A stretch of 54,387 nucleotides of DNA from MedAcidi-G1 sp002713545 (GCA_964013895.1 CAXGYF010000008.1:1-54387), one strand, 5' to 3'. Positions 42,397 through 51,324 are shown, numbered from the stretch's first letter. The notes: generated by a model from the letters alone, not told the origin. Program-made: numbers and translations.

Positions 42397-43445
42397 TACG
42401 AATTCTAATAGCTGCTGCTATTTCAATGGTAGTTTCTTTATTTTTGAGTAGAACTTTGGTTTTTTGGTTAACACGACTGAAAATAGGGCAACCAATTCGC
42501 GAAGATGGTCCTGCAGGTCATATTACAAAAGCAGGAACACCAACAATGGGTGGTGTGGGAATCGTGGCGGGCGCCACGGCCGGTTATGTTATTAGCGATT
42601 TGTACCACGGAATCTATACTCGAACAGGAATTTTCGTAATGCTCAGCATCCTAGGCGCAGGAGCAGTGGGACTTATTGACGACTGGATAAAAGTAGTCCG
42701 TGAGAGGAATCTCGGCCTAAATAAAAAAACAAAAATGTTTGGTCTCTTGCTGGTGGCGGTAATGTTCGCAATTTTAATGACTGCCTATTCACCTGTTCAT
42801 ACTCAAGTATCTTTTACACGTTTCGACTACCCGGGATGGGAAATCGGGGAAATTTTGTGGAGTATTTGGGCGGTCCTTCTAATTTCTGGCTCAGCAAATG
42901 CTGTCAACTTGACTGATGGTTTGGATGGGTTAGCAGCGGGAGCTGGCGTTTTTTGTTTTGGCGCATTCGGAGTCATTTCATTTTGGCAGTTTCGGTATCC
43001 CGAATTGTACGACGTTCCACATGCTTTGGACTTGGCGGTAGTTTCGGCAGCTATGGCAGGAGCTTGCTTAGGTTTTTTATGGTGGAACTCAGCACCGGCA
43101 CAGATTTTTATGGGTGATACCGGATCTTTAGCAATAGGAACGGGATTGGCGACTCTCTCTCTTGCAACGAACACACAGCTACTTTTACCTATAGTTGCTG
43201 GTCTATTTGTTGTTGAGACACTCTCTGTGATCATTCAAGTCGCAGGCTTTAGACTTTTTTCTAAACGAAGAGTTTTCAAAATGGCTCCTCTTCATCACCA
43301 TTTTGAATTATCCGGTTGGCCCGAAACTACTGTGATTGTACGTTTTTGGATGATGTCCGGCCTGTGCACGGCTCTTGGTATAGGTCTTTTCTATGGCGAC
43401 TCGCTTCGATCTGGTGTAGTTGGACTAATCGCCGGTGTTTATTGA
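42393..43445 (+). CDS. mraY: phospho-MurNAc-pentapeptide transferase
   Basis: A 350-residue integral membrane enzyme with about ten helices that moves phospho-MurNAc-pentapeptide to undecaprenyl phosphate, making lipid I. The conserved cytoplasmic blocks are present: GTPTMGG (near residue 49), IDDWIKVVRERNLGLN, the NLTDGLDGLA catalytic loop and MAPLHHHFELSGW near the C-terminus. It overlaps murE (4 bases) and murD (TGATG). The enzyme requires a pentapeptide made by MurF, whose gene is missing here and must lie elsewhere. Confidence 0.95.
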   Translation: MIRILIAAAISMVVSLFLSRTLVFWLTRLKIGQPIREDGPAGHITKAGTPTMGGVGIVAGATAGYVISDLYHGIYTRTGIFVMLSILGAGAVGLIDDWIKVVRERNLGLNKKTKMFGLLLVAVMFAILMTAYSPVHTQVSFTRFDYPGWEIGEILWSIWAVLLISGSANAVNLTDGLDGLAAGAGVFCFGAFGVISFWQFRYPELYDVPHALDLAVVSAAMAGACLGFLWWNSAPAQIFMGDTGSLAIGTGLATLSLATNTQLLLPIVAGLFVVETLSVIIQVAGFRLFSKRRVFKMAPLHHHFELSGWPETTVIVRFWMMSGLCTALGIGLFYGDSLRSGVVGLIAGVY

Positions 43446-44746
43446 TGAGTGAAGATATTTTAGTGCTCGGATTGGGCGTGTCAGGTTGTGCAGCGAGTGA
43501 GGCATTAATTTCGCGTGGCTACAGAGTTTGTGCAGTAGACGACCATCCCACGGACCTCATTCACGAATGGGCCGCTAATTTACCTCTCGAGCTTTTACCG
43601 ACTCCCAAGAGTGATAAGTGGGATACTTTACTTCAAGGATTTTCACAAATTGTCCTTAGCCCCGGTATTCCAGATGGGCATCCTGTTTTCGATGCTGCTT
43701 CTAGAGTCGGATCGTCAATTATCGATGAAGGTGATCTGGCTTCAAAATGGGACGATAGACCCAGATGTGCAGTTACTGGAACCAATGGTAAAACCACTGT
43801 TGTCACGCTTGTTACGGAAATGCTCAGGCGTTCAGGTTTAAATGCTTTTGCGGCTGGAAACTTGGAGACACCTGTAGTTACAGCTATAGAAAATACTTCA
43901 GCAGATTGTTTTGTGATTGAAGCTTCCTCCTTTCGGTTGGCTCATAGCTTTAGTTTTAAAGCATCACCTGCAGTTTGGTTAAATTTTGCACCTGATCACC
44001 TTGACCATCATTTGAATTTGGATTCTTATTTACACGCGAAAAAAAGAGTTTGGGAGGGGGTAGCTAAGGAGTCTGATGCACTTGCAAATTTTTCCGACTC
44101 GATTGTGAAACAGTATGCGCCAGAAGGCGCAACGGGATTCGGAGTTATAGATTCTTGTAGTTATATAGAAGGCTTTAATTTACTGCTCGAAGAAGATGCG
44201 ATACTAGATATTAGAGATCTACCTCGTCATATGCCTCACGACTTAGAAAATGCTCAAGCCGCTCTTCTTCTTGCAAACAAATTTGGGGCCAGTATCGAAT
44301 CCTGCATTGAAACACTTAGAGGCTTTGAAGGTTTGCAACATCGAGTTGAATTGGTTGCAAAAAAAAATGGAATCTCTTTTATAAACGACAGTAAATCAAC
44401 TACTCCACACTCCACACTTTCTGCTCTGAGAGGATTGCAAGATGTTGTTTTAATAGCTGGTGGAAAAAATAAAGGGCTAGACCTAACTCTTTTGAAAGAA
44501 TCTCAACCTTTTGCTGTAATAGCAATCGGTGAAGCCGCAGGAGAGATCACGGAGATCTTCAAAGATGTGTGCAGTATAGAAATAGCCACCACAATGAACG
44601 AGGCCGTTGAGATGGCTTACAGGAAAGCTCCACCTTCGGGAACTGTTCTATTGTCACCTGCGTGTGCCTCTTTTGACTGGTATGGATCTTATTCCGAGAG
44701 AGGTTTGGATTTTATTAGAGCGGTTTCTGAATTGGAAATGTTTTAG
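43445..44746 (+). CDS. murD: UDP-MurNAc-L-alanine:D-glutamate ligase
   Basis: A 433-residue Mur ligase adding D-Glu to UDP-MurNAc-L-Ala. The N-terminal Rossmann segment is LVLGLGVSGCAASEAL, the ATP loop AVTGTNGKTTVV, and the middle domain holds APDHLDHH. The C-terminal domain has FINDSKSTTPHS and LLSPACASFDW, both typical of MurD. The reading frame is open further upstream to 43316, but that start would lie deep in mraY; ATG 43445 overlaps the mraY stop and gives the normal N-terminus. Cytoplasmic, coupled to mraY. Confidence 0.95.
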   Translation: MSEDILVLGLGVSGCAASEALISRGYRVCAVDDHPTDLIHEWAANLPLELLPTPKSDKWDTLLQGFSQIVLSPGIPDGHPVFDAASRVGSSIIDEGDLASKWDDRPRCAVTGTNGKTTVVTLVTEMLRRSGLNAFAAGNLETPVVTAIENTSADCFVIEASSFRLAHSFSFKASPAVWLNFAPDHLDHHLNLDSYLHAKKRVWEGVAKESDALANFSDSIVKQYAPEGATGFGVIDSCSYIEGFNLLLEEDAILDIRDLPRHMPHDLENAQAALLLANKFGASIESCIETLRGFEGLQHRVELVAKKNGISFINDSKSTTPHSTLSALRGLQDVVLIAGGKNKGLDLTLLKESQPFAVIAIGEAAGEITEIFKDVCSIEIATTMNEAVEMAYRKAPPSGTVLLSPACASFDWYGSYSERGLDFIRAVSELEMF

Positions 44747-45910
44747 GTGATTGTGAGTACCGCTAAGACTTCGACTGGGACGGGTAAAAAGCTATTAAAT
44801 ATTGCCGCAAATCCGCCGGGTTTTCGTTCCTTGCGTTTTGTTTCGTTAATTGCAGCGATGATCATACTTACTCTTCTAGGGGTAGTAATGGTACTTTCTG
44901 CATCGTCAGTTAACGATCTTCGTATTTTTGGGGATACCTGGCACCACCTGAAGAGACAGATTTTATGGCTGTTCCTGGGCGTTGCTTCCATGGCAACAAC
45001 AATGCGAATCGACTACCGAAATTTTAAAAAATTCTCAACCCCGTTTCTACTTCTTTCTTTGCTGCTTTGCGGCCTTGTTCTTTTTCCGGGTATTGGAATT
45101 ACGGCTAATGGTTCAGCTAGATGGATAGGTGTGGGTTCTTTTACATTTCAACCTTCTGAATTTCTGAAACTATCGATGGTAATTTATTTGGCGGATTTAT
45201 TTTCCGGATCAAAGAAGAAAACTAATATAACTATCACTTCGATAAAGAAGTTTTTATTAGTTCTAGGAACGGCGTCAGCTCTCTTGATGCTGGAACCGGA
45301 TTTAGGTACTACAGCTATTATCGCAGCGATTTCCCTATCGATTTTGTTTTTTTCTGGTTTCCGAATTAGAAATCTTTTTTTAATGGGATTTTCAGGAATC
45401 GCCCTACTTTTTGCTGCGAGTTACACATCTGGTTATAGACGTAAGAGGCTTTTAGGCGTTTTAGACCCTTGGCAAGATCCTACAGGTATTGGTTGGCAGG
45501 CTCTTCAGTCTGCTGTAGCGATTTCACAAGGTGGAGTTAGCGGGTTAGGACTTGGTGAAAGTCGAGCTAAGTGGGGCTTTCTGCCTTTTTCGCATACTGA
45601 TTTTATTTTTGCGATTGTTGCTGAAGAGTTGGGTTTTATAGGTGCCTGTATTGTGATTCTCGCATTTTTGTCAATTGGTTTGGCGGGTTTAGTCACGGCT
45701 TTTAAGGCCCCTGATAGTTTTGGTCAACTTTTAGCGGCCGGTATAACAGCCTGGATAAGCATTCAAGCGTTTGTGAATTTAGGAGCGGTTTTAGGGATGT
45801 TGCCGATAACAGGAGTGCCACTTCCATTCGTTTCTTCGGGCGGCAGCTCTTTGGTGGTGACTATGGCGGCTTTTGGAATTTTGTTAAATGTAGCTAGGCA
45901 AAGTCGATGA
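44747..45910 (+). CDS. ftsW: septal peptidoglycan polymerase FtsW
   Basis: A 387-residue SEDS-family glycosyltransferase with about ten membrane helices. It polymerises lipid II at the septum together with FtsI. Family blocks: ARWIGVGSFTFQPSEFLK (with the conserved Pro-Ser-Glu), the SQGGVSGLGLGESRAKWGFL loop containing typical gene-family residues, HTDFIFAIVAEELG, and PFVSSGGSSLV near the C-terminus. The start may be GTG 44747, right at the murD stop, or GTG 44753, which is better placed for AGG. Usual dcw position before murG. Confidence 0.94.
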   Translation: MIVSTAKTSTGTGKKLLNIAANPPGFRSLRFVSLIAAMIILTLLGVVMVLSASSVNDLRIFGDTWHHLKRQILWLFLGVASMATTMRIDYRNFKKFSTPFLLLSLLLCGLVLFPGIGITANGSARWIGVGSFTFQPSEFLKLSMVIYLADLFSGSKKKTNITITSIKKFLLVLGTASALLMLEPDLGTTAIIAAISLSILFFSGFRIRNLFLMGFSGIALLFAASYTSGYRRKRLLGVLDPWQDPTGIGWQALQSAVAISQGGVSGLGLGESRAKWGFLPFSHTDFIFAIVAEELGFIGACIVILAFLSIGLAGLVTAFKAPDSFGQLLAAGITAWISIQAFVNLGAVLGMLPITGVPLPFVSSGGSSLVVTMAAFGILLNVARQSR

Positions 45911-45926
45911 GCATGTGGAGAAGTGA

Positions 45927-47054
45927 ATGATTTCAGATTCTTGTCGAGTTTTAATTGCTGGAGGTGGTACAGCAGGTCATGTAATTCCAGCTGTAGCGAT
46001 AGCAAAGGCACTTTACCGAAGAGGAGTTTTAACAGAGGAAAATGAAGTTCATTTTGTTTGTAGTAAGAGGGGGGTGGGTCGCGAAATAGTAAACGATGCT
46101 GGATTTGAAGCGACTGTGCTCCCAGGGCGAGGAATTCAAAGAAAGGTTACTTTTAGGAATGCGATTTCAACTCTTTCTTTATTCGTAGCCTTTGTTCGAG
46201 CTTCATTGATGATTTTTAGAGCGAAACCAGAAATCATTGTCGTAATGGGGGGTTATGCAAGTCTTGCTTGTGGTTTGGCAGGAAAACTTTTTAATGTCTC
46301 CATATTGGTAGCTGAACAGAATGCAGTTCCGGGAGCTACAAATAAAATCATTGCGCGTTTTGCGAAAGTATCGGCGGTTTCTTTTGATGGCGTTGATCTC
46401 CCCAACCCCGTACTGACTGGCAATCCGTTAAGGTCTGAAATTTTGAAATTTATTGAAAAGGATTCGCGTAATAAAACCCGACAAGAGTTGGGAATCGGTG
46501 ATCGAAAAATGATCACTATTTTTGGTGGTTCTTTGGGTGCGCGTCATCTAAATGAGACAGTATTTGAATTAGCCCAGAATTGGGAAGGTGAAGCTATTTC
46601 CATCTACCATGTCGTAGGTTCGCGTGATTGGCAGGAGTTTTCACGATTTGAGCAGAACCCCGTCGGGGATGTCGAATACGAGATGATTGAGTACTTAAAA
46701 GATTTGACACCGCTAATCGGGGCTGCCGACTTAGTTGTTAGCAGAGCGGGCGCTACGAGTGTTTCAGAAATTACTGCTCTGGGTGTCCCATCCATACTTG
46801 TTCCCCTTCCTGATTCTCCAGGTAATCATCAAGAAGAGAACGCACGTTTTCTTGAAAAAAAGGGTTCGGCAATAGTTCTCATTGACAGTGAACTTAATTG
46901 CGTTTCTTTATCGAATAGGATCAATCTTTTATTAGAGGAAGATTTAATTTTGAAAAAAATGGCGGAAAAGTCAAAGGAGTCTAGGTATTTAACTGCTGGA
47001 GACAAGATTTCAGATTTGATTTTTGCGATCATTAACAGAGGATCTGATGGTTAA
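45927..47054 (+). CDS. murG: lipid II synthase (UDP-GlcNAc transferase)
   Basis: A 375-residue GT-B enzyme that adds GlcNAc to lipid I at the inner membrane face. The first domain has IAGGGTAGHVIPAVAIA and the acceptor-side VMGGYASLACGL and EQNAVPGATN. The second domain has FGGSLGARHLNE and the donor site ISRAGATSVSE-like segment (here VSRAGATSVSEIT). ATG 45927 follows GGAG by a suitable distance. Its stop lies inside the start of murC, giving an 8-base overlap. Motifs and length are normal. Confidence 0.95.
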   Translation: MISDSCRVLIAGGGTAGHVIPAVAIAKALYRRGVLTEENEVHFVCSKRGVGREIVNDAGFEATVLPGRGIQRKVTFRNAISTLSLFVAFVRASLMIFRAKPEIIVVMGGYASLACGLAGKLFNVSILVAEQNAVPGATNKIIARFAKVSAVSFDGVDLPNPVLTGNPLRSEILKFIEKDSRNKTRQELGIGDRKMITIFGGSLGARHLNETVFELAQNWEGEAISIYHVVGSRDWQEFSRFEQNPVGDVEYEMIEYLKDLTPLIGAADLVVSRAGATSVSEITALGVPSILVPLPDSPGNHQEENARFLEKKGSAIVLIDSELNCVSLSNRINLLLEEDLILKKMAEKSKESRYLTAGDKISDLIFAIINRGSDG

Positions 47055-48429
47055 TAAAGAATTAGATCTTTCCTCAAGTAAATCGGTTCATCTTATTGGC
47101 ATAGGTGGAGCTGGAATGGGAGCAATCGCTGAAGTGCTTTCAAGTATGGGTCATACAGTTAGTGGTTCTGATATTAAGGATTCTCATCGCTTGGATCGAT
47201 TGAGAGCATTTGGCGTGAAAATCTTTATAGGGCATGATTCAGGAAATGTGGGTAAAGTTGACTTTGTTGCCCGATCTACGGCTATTTCAGATTCCAATAT
47301 TGAATGTTTAGAAGCTGTTAAGAATGGAATCCCTCTTTTGAGTAGGGAAAAAGTTTTACGAGGTATTTCCAAACTTAAAAATTCGATAGCGGTTTCAGGA
47401 ACACACGGGAAAACGACGACCTCTTCTATGCTTTCCCTTTTGCTCCGTGAAGCTGGATTAAAACCATCTTTCATTATCGGTGGGGAAGTTAATGAGATTG
47501 GAACGGGGGCAGTTTGGGATGAAGGGGAGCTTCTTGTCATTGAAGCGGATGAAAGTGACGCATCTTTTTTGGGGTTAAAACGAAACTTGTCAATAATTAC
47601 GAACCTTGAAGAAGACCACCTTGAATATTTTGGAGGCTTTGAAGCTTTGTATGATGCTTTTGTCAGATTTGGAAATGAAACGGATGGAATGGTTTTGCTT
47701 GGGATTGATGATGAAAACTCTCTACGTCTATCAAATGAAATTGAAGCGACAACGGTCGGTTTGAATCCGGTTGCCGACTGGACGATAGGGATAACGAATT
47801 CGTCTTGGAGGGGATCTGAGTTTTTTTTAACAGGTGAAGAGTCTTTTCATCTTTCGATTCCAATACCAGGAGTGCATAATGTAAAGAATGCCTCAATAGC
47901 AGCGGTGGCAGGGCTTCTTTCGGGTGTGGAACCCGAAATGATAAAAAATGCTTTGGTTAGTTTTGGTGGAGTGGCGCGACGATTTGAGCATAGGGGAAGT
48001 CAGAGCGGTGTTGTTTTCGTGGATGACTATGCTCATTTGCCTTCGGAAGTGGAAAGCACCATAGAAGCTGCCATGACGGGCAACTGGAAGCGGATTTTCG
48101 CTGTGTTCCAACCGCACCGTTATAGTCGTACGGAGTCTATAGGGGCTACCTTTTCGGACTCTTTTAAAAACGCCGATTGTGTTGTGATAACTGATGTTTT
48201 TGCTGGTGGAGAAAGTTTACGCTCGGGGGTTTCGGGCCGCATAGTTTTTGACGCAATAAAAGAGAAGTTCCCAGACCTGCGTATTCACTACCTTTCCGAT
48301 CGTGAAGACTTAATTGTTTTCCTTTCCAGTGAGCTATCTGCGGGAGATTTGTGTCTAACAATGGGTGCTGGTGATATAACTTCAGTACCTGAAGAAGTTA
48401 AACGGAGCATGAGGCAATTTCGTGTTTAG
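47047..48429 (+). CDS. murC: UDP-MurNAc:L-alanine ligase
   Basis: A 460-residue Mur ligase adding the first amino acid. N-terminal nucleotide fold: HLIGIGGAGMGAIAEVL; ATP loop: SGTHGKTTTSSM; middle domain: NLEEDHLEYFG; C-terminal domain: FVDDYAHLPSEVE and FQPHRYSR. All are typical of MurC. ATG 47047 is chosen because AGAGGA lies 5 bases before it; an in-frame TTG at 47023 would overlap murG more and lacks a site. It ends 8 bases into murB. Cytoplasmic. Confidence 0.95.
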   Translation: MVNKELDLSSSKSVHLIGIGGAGMGAIAEVLSSMGHTVSGSDIKDSHRLDRLRAFGVKIFIGHDSGNVGKVDFVARSTAISDSNIECLEAVKNGIPLLSREKVLRGISKLKNSIAVSGTHGKTTTSSMLSLLLREAGLKPSFIIGGEVNEIGTGAVWDEGELLVIEADESDASFLGLKRNLSIITNLEEDHLEYFGGFEALYDAFVRFGNETDGMVLLGIDDENSLRLSNEIEATTVGLNPVADWTIGITNSSWRGSEFFLTGEESFHLSIPIPGVHNVKNASIAAVAGLLSGVEPEMIKNALVSFGGVARRFEHRGSQSGVVFVDDYAHLPSEVESTIEAAMTGNWKRIFAVFQPHRYSRTESIGATFSDSFKNADCVVITDVFAGGESLRSGVSGRIVFDAIKEKFPDLRIHYLSDREDLIVFLSSELSAGDLCLTMGAGDITSVPEEVKRSMRQFRV

Positions 48430-49354
48430 AGAAAATTTTGATGGATTTCTCAATGAGGTTACGAAAAGGATCCCAGATGGGAGCATTTTCAGGGATGCTC
48501 CTCTTTCTAATTTTAGCACATACCGAGTGGGAGGATCTGCCGCTTTGTTGCTAAGAATTGAAGATCCATCAGTTTTTTCTATAATTTTAAAAGGGCTTAA
48601 AAAATTTCCGTTACCGATTCTATTGATTGGTAACGGTTCTAATCTTCTTATCTCTGATGATGGTTTTGAGGGAATTGTTCTAAAATTGGGAAATTCTTTT
48701 GAAGCAATTGAAATTGAAGATGGGGTAGTAAAAGCTGGCGCTGCCGCAAAGCTGCCGGTAGTGGCCCGGGAAACAGTTAAGTTTGGTCTAAGTGGCTTCG
48801 AATGGGCAGTGGGTGTTCCTGGAACTGTTGGTGGCGCCGTAAGGATGAATGCTGGAGGTCATGGGAGTGATATAGCTACTTCTTTGATTCATGCAACAAT
48901 TCTGAACTTATTAAATGGTTCATTATCTAATGTTTCTGCTGCTGCCTTAGATTTTTCTTATCGTTATTCATGTATAAAAAGTACCGATTTAGTTCTTGAT
49001 GCAACCTTCGAGTTCATTCAAGGCGACAAGGATGAAAGCAAACGTGTTTTAAATGAAATAGTGAGGTGGCGGCGGGACAATCAACCTGGTGGGCAGAATT
49101 CCGGATCTGTGTTTACTAATCCTACGGGCGACTCTGCTGGACGTTTAATAGAAGCAGCTGGTTTAAAAGGAACAAGGGTCGGTTCGGCTTGCATTTCTGA
49201 AAAACATGCAAATTTTATACAGGTTGATGAAGGTGGTAGTGCGGAAGATGTCAGAAAACTGATGTCTTTAGTCGCTGAAAAAGTCAAGGATTTCCACTCA
49301 ATCACTCTTACACCTGAAACGGTTTTAGTCGGCTTTAATGGCGATCCTTCGTGA
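48422..49354 (+). CDS. murB: UDP-N-acetylenolpyruvoylglucosamine reductase
   Basis: A 310-residue flavoenzyme that reduces UDP-GlcNAc-enolpyruvate to UDP-MurNAc with NADPH. FAD site: STYRVGGSAALL, ILLIGNGSNLLISD and VGVPGTVGGAVRMNAGGHG. The catalytic Ser appears in the GQNSGSVFTNP motif near residue 222, and the C-terminal part has AGLKGTRVGSACISEKHANFI. It lacks the YRYSC-loop variation seen in type I enzymes only in detail; size suits type II. The start is GTG 48422, overlapping murC by 8 bases. Its last 4 bases overlap ftsQ. Confidence 0.95.
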   Translation: MFRENFDGFLNEVTKRIPDGSIFRDAPLSNFSTYRVGGSAALLLRIEDPSVFSIILKGLKKFPLPILLIGNGSNLLISDDGFEGIVLKLGNSFEAIEIEDGVVKAGAAAKLPVVARETVKFGLSGFEWAVGVPGTVGGAVRMNAGGHGSDIATSLIHATILNLLNGSLSNVSAAALDFSYRYSCIKSTDLVLDATFEFIQGDKDESKRVLNEIVRWRRDNQPGGQNSGSVFTNPTGDSAGRLIEAAGLKGTRVGSACISEKHANFIQVDEGGSAEDVRKLMSLVAEKVKDFHSITLTPETVLVGFNGDPS

Positions 49355-50073
49355 AGGTGGCGGTAAAAAGCTTTCGTAGATACTTAGTTATTTTCATAGT
49401 TTTAGTTGTTTTGCTTGGAATCTACTCGGCCACCCAATCACAGTTATTGGATGTTGATGAAATCGAAGTAGTCATCACGGGTGGAAGCGAAGTTAGTCAG
49501 GATGAAATTATAGCTTTAAGTGGAATTAGACTTTCACAAGCGATGGTCTCTGTTGATTCCAGTAAAGCGGAGTCATATATCTTTAAAAATCCATGGGTGG
49601 CAGAAGTTGAAGTAAGTAAAGAATGGCCCAATGGCGTATCAATTTGGGTGAGTTCAAGGACAGCATTTGCTTACGTTGTTACTATCGAAGGAAAGTTTGC
49701 GACTATCGACATAAATGGAATCGTTCTAGAAAGCTCGCGAATCGACTCATCTGCCAATTTAGTGACACTTCTTGTTGAAAAACTTTCAGAACCGGGGACT
49801 AGAGTCGATGGGGTGGAAACGTTGCTTGAAGCAGCGAAAAGCGTAACTCCTGACTTGCGAAAGTGGGTGAAGATAATCTCTCCGACAGCCTCTGGAGTTC
49901 GCGTGGAATTAGATGATTCGGTTTTTGTGAATCTAGGAATGCATGAGGACTTTACAAATGCTATGGGTGATTTAAAAGCAGTGCTGGGACAAGTGGAATT
50001 GGCATGCATTCAAAGTATTGACGTCAGTATCCAAGATAACCCAGTGGTAAAACGTGACACGTCAAGGTGTTGA
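49351..50073 (+). CDS. ftsQ: cell division protein FtsQ (POTRA domain)
   Basis: A 240-residue bitopic protein: one membrane helix (about 8-26), then a POTRA domain with the typical DVDEIEVVITGGSEVSQDEI and a FtsQ-type beta domain (VEVSKEWPNGVSIWVSSR, then the catch segment IDINGIVLE). It recruits and holds FtsL and FtsB at the septum. Starts at GTG 49351 with a 4-base overlap to murB. The C-terminus ends 159 bases before ftsZ. FtsQ is weakly conserved; domain plan and position support the name. Confidence 0.9.
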   Translation: MKVAVKSFRRYLVIFIVLVVLLGIYSATQSQLLDVDEIEVVITGGSEVSQDEIIALSGIRLSQAMVSVDSSKAESYIFKNPWVAEVEVSKEWPNGVSIWVSSRTAFAYVVTIEGKFATIDINGIVLESSRIDSSANLVTLLVEKLSEPGTRVDGVETLLEAAKSVTPDLRKWVKIISPTASGVRVELDDSVFVNLGMHEDFTNAMGDLKAVLGQVELACIQSIDVSIQDNPVVKRDTSRC

Positions 50074-50091
50074 AGGAATTTGTTTAAGGGG

Positions 50092-50120
50092 TTGACTTTA
50101 TTGCTCACTCCACGTAGTCT
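50092..50120 (+). promoter_or_regulatory. candidate ftsZ promoter
   Basis: TTGACT (50092-50097) and TAGTCT (50115-50120) lie 17 bases apart in the ftsQ-ftsZ gap. The -35 is near consensus and the -10 keeps T-A and the final T, as is common in actinobacteria. It would give a leader of about 105 bases holding the purine-rich tract and hairpin described next. Confidence 0.55.
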
Positions 50121-50131
50121 CATAACCACTT

Positions 50132-50171
50132 GGAGGAGTCAGGAGGAACCTTAAAGATAAACTTTAAGGTT
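50132..50171 (+). promoter_or_regulatory. ftsZ leader: purine tract plus perfect hairpin
   Basis: GGAGGAG (50132-50138) and AGGAGG (50141-50146) form a strong Shine-Dalgarno-like tract with no suitable start codon after it. Directly next to it a perfect 10-bp inverted repeat follows: AACCTTAAAG (50147-50156) and CTTTAAGGTT (50162-50171) around ATAAA. GGGCTTTTC after it gives a weak terminator look. It may control ftsZ levels, but could be an attenuator, a standby ribosome site or an RNA-stability element. Confidence 0.6.
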
Positions 50172-50232
50172 GGGCTTTTCATTTGAAATGAATAAAAACG
50201 ACTATCAATCGTAAGTAAATGGAGAAAGTATT

Positions 50233-51315
50233 GTGACAACGCCGCAGAATTATCTAGCAGTAATAAAAGTGGTCGGAATAGGCGGCGGCGGCGTTAACGC
50301 TGTTAATCGCATGATAGATGTTGGTTTGAAAGGTGTTGAGTTCATAGCCATTAATACCGACGCTCAGGCATTACTAATGAGTGATGCTGATGTGAAACTT
50401 GATATTGGAAGAGAATTAACTCGCGGTTTGGGAGCTGGAAGTGATTCTTCAGTTGGTAGGCAAGCAGCTGAAGATTGCCGCAGTGATATAGAAGAATGCC
50501 TTGAAGGTGCTGACATGGTATTCATTACTGCTGGTGAGGGAGGCGGTACTGGAACTGGAGCGGCCCCAGTAGTCGCTGAAATTGCAAAGACTCTTGGAGC
50601 TTTAGTAATTGGGGTGGTCAGTAGACCATTTGCCTTCGAAGGCAGAAAGCGTTCAATGGAAGCAGATAATGGTATTGAGGCCCTTCGGGAAGTGGTTGAT
50701 GCGCAAATCGTGATTCCAAATGAACGTTTATTATCGGTTTCAGATGAAAATACTTCTCTAATAGATGCGTTTGCAATGGCTGATGAAATATTACTACACG
50801 GTGTTCAGGGTATAACTAGCCTCATAACCACACCAGGTTTGATAAATACAGATTTTGCGGATGTTAAGCAAGTCATGCATGAAGCTGGATCAGCAATCAT
50901 GGGAGTGGGTGAATCATCCGGAGACAGTGCAGCCTTACATGCAGCACGAAAAGCTCTTTCAAGCCCACTTTTGGAAGCCTCTATTGAGGGGGCTCAGAGA
51001 ATTTTATTGAATATTACAGGTTCTTCTGAACTGGGAATTATTGAAGTGAGCCAAGCGGCTGACGAGATACATGGAGTGTCACATCCTGACGCAAATATAA
51101 TATTTGGAACAGTTATAGACGACGAGATGGCTACAACCGTGCGTGTGACTGTAATTGCGGCTGGTTTCGATCGCTGGGACAGCGATCGCGCAAGAAAGCC
51201 TTCTAGGTCTTTGTTCAGGAATGCAGAAGAAAAAGAAGATGGACTTTTGGCTGAAGTTTTTGGGGAAGAATTTGATGACGAGGACGGTTTGGAAGTCCCT
51301 GACTTTTTAAAGTAA
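50233..51315 (+). CDS. ftsZ: cell division GTPase FtsZ
   Basis: A 360-residue tubulin-like GTPase that forms the division ring. The GTP site is intact: IGGGGVNAVNRM (T1), the tubulin signature GEGGGTGTGAAP (residues about 101-112), and NTDAQAL. The catalytic T7-loop segment appears as NTDFADVKQVM. The T3 loop differs: after GLGAG the usual A-N/D-P-E is Ser70-Asp-Ser-Ser73. The C-terminal partner peptide LEVPDFLK is present, joined by a rather short linker of some 35 residues. GTG 50233 is the start with GGAGAAA upstream. No ftsA is nearby; SepF is the likely membrane anchor. Confidence 0.96.
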   Translation: MTTPQNYLAVIKVVGIGGGGVNAVNRMIDVGLKGVEFIAINTDAQALLMSDADVKLDIGRELTRGLGAGSDSSVGRQAAEDCRSDIEECLEGADMVFITAGEGGGTGTGAAPVVAEIAKTLGALVIGVVSRPFAFEGRKRSMEADNGIEALREVVDAQIVIPNERLLSVSDENTSLIDAFAMADEILLHGVQGITSLITTPGLINTDFADVKQVMHEAGSAIMGVGESSGDSAALHAARKALSSPLLEASIEGAQRILLNITGSSELGIIEVSQAADEIHGVSHPDANIIFGTVIDDEMATTVRVTVIAAGFDRWDSDRARKPSRSLFRNAEEKEDGLLAEVFGEEFDDEDGLEVPDFLK

Positions 51316-51324
51316 AAATTTCCG

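Noticed and set aside
43316..43444. An upstream extension of murD
   Set aside because: It lies in another frame inside mraY; the added residues do not resemble MurD, whose normal start is ATG 43445.
47023..47046. TTG start for murC
   Set aside because: It has no ribosome site and would deepen the overlap with murG; ATG 47047 has AGAGGA.
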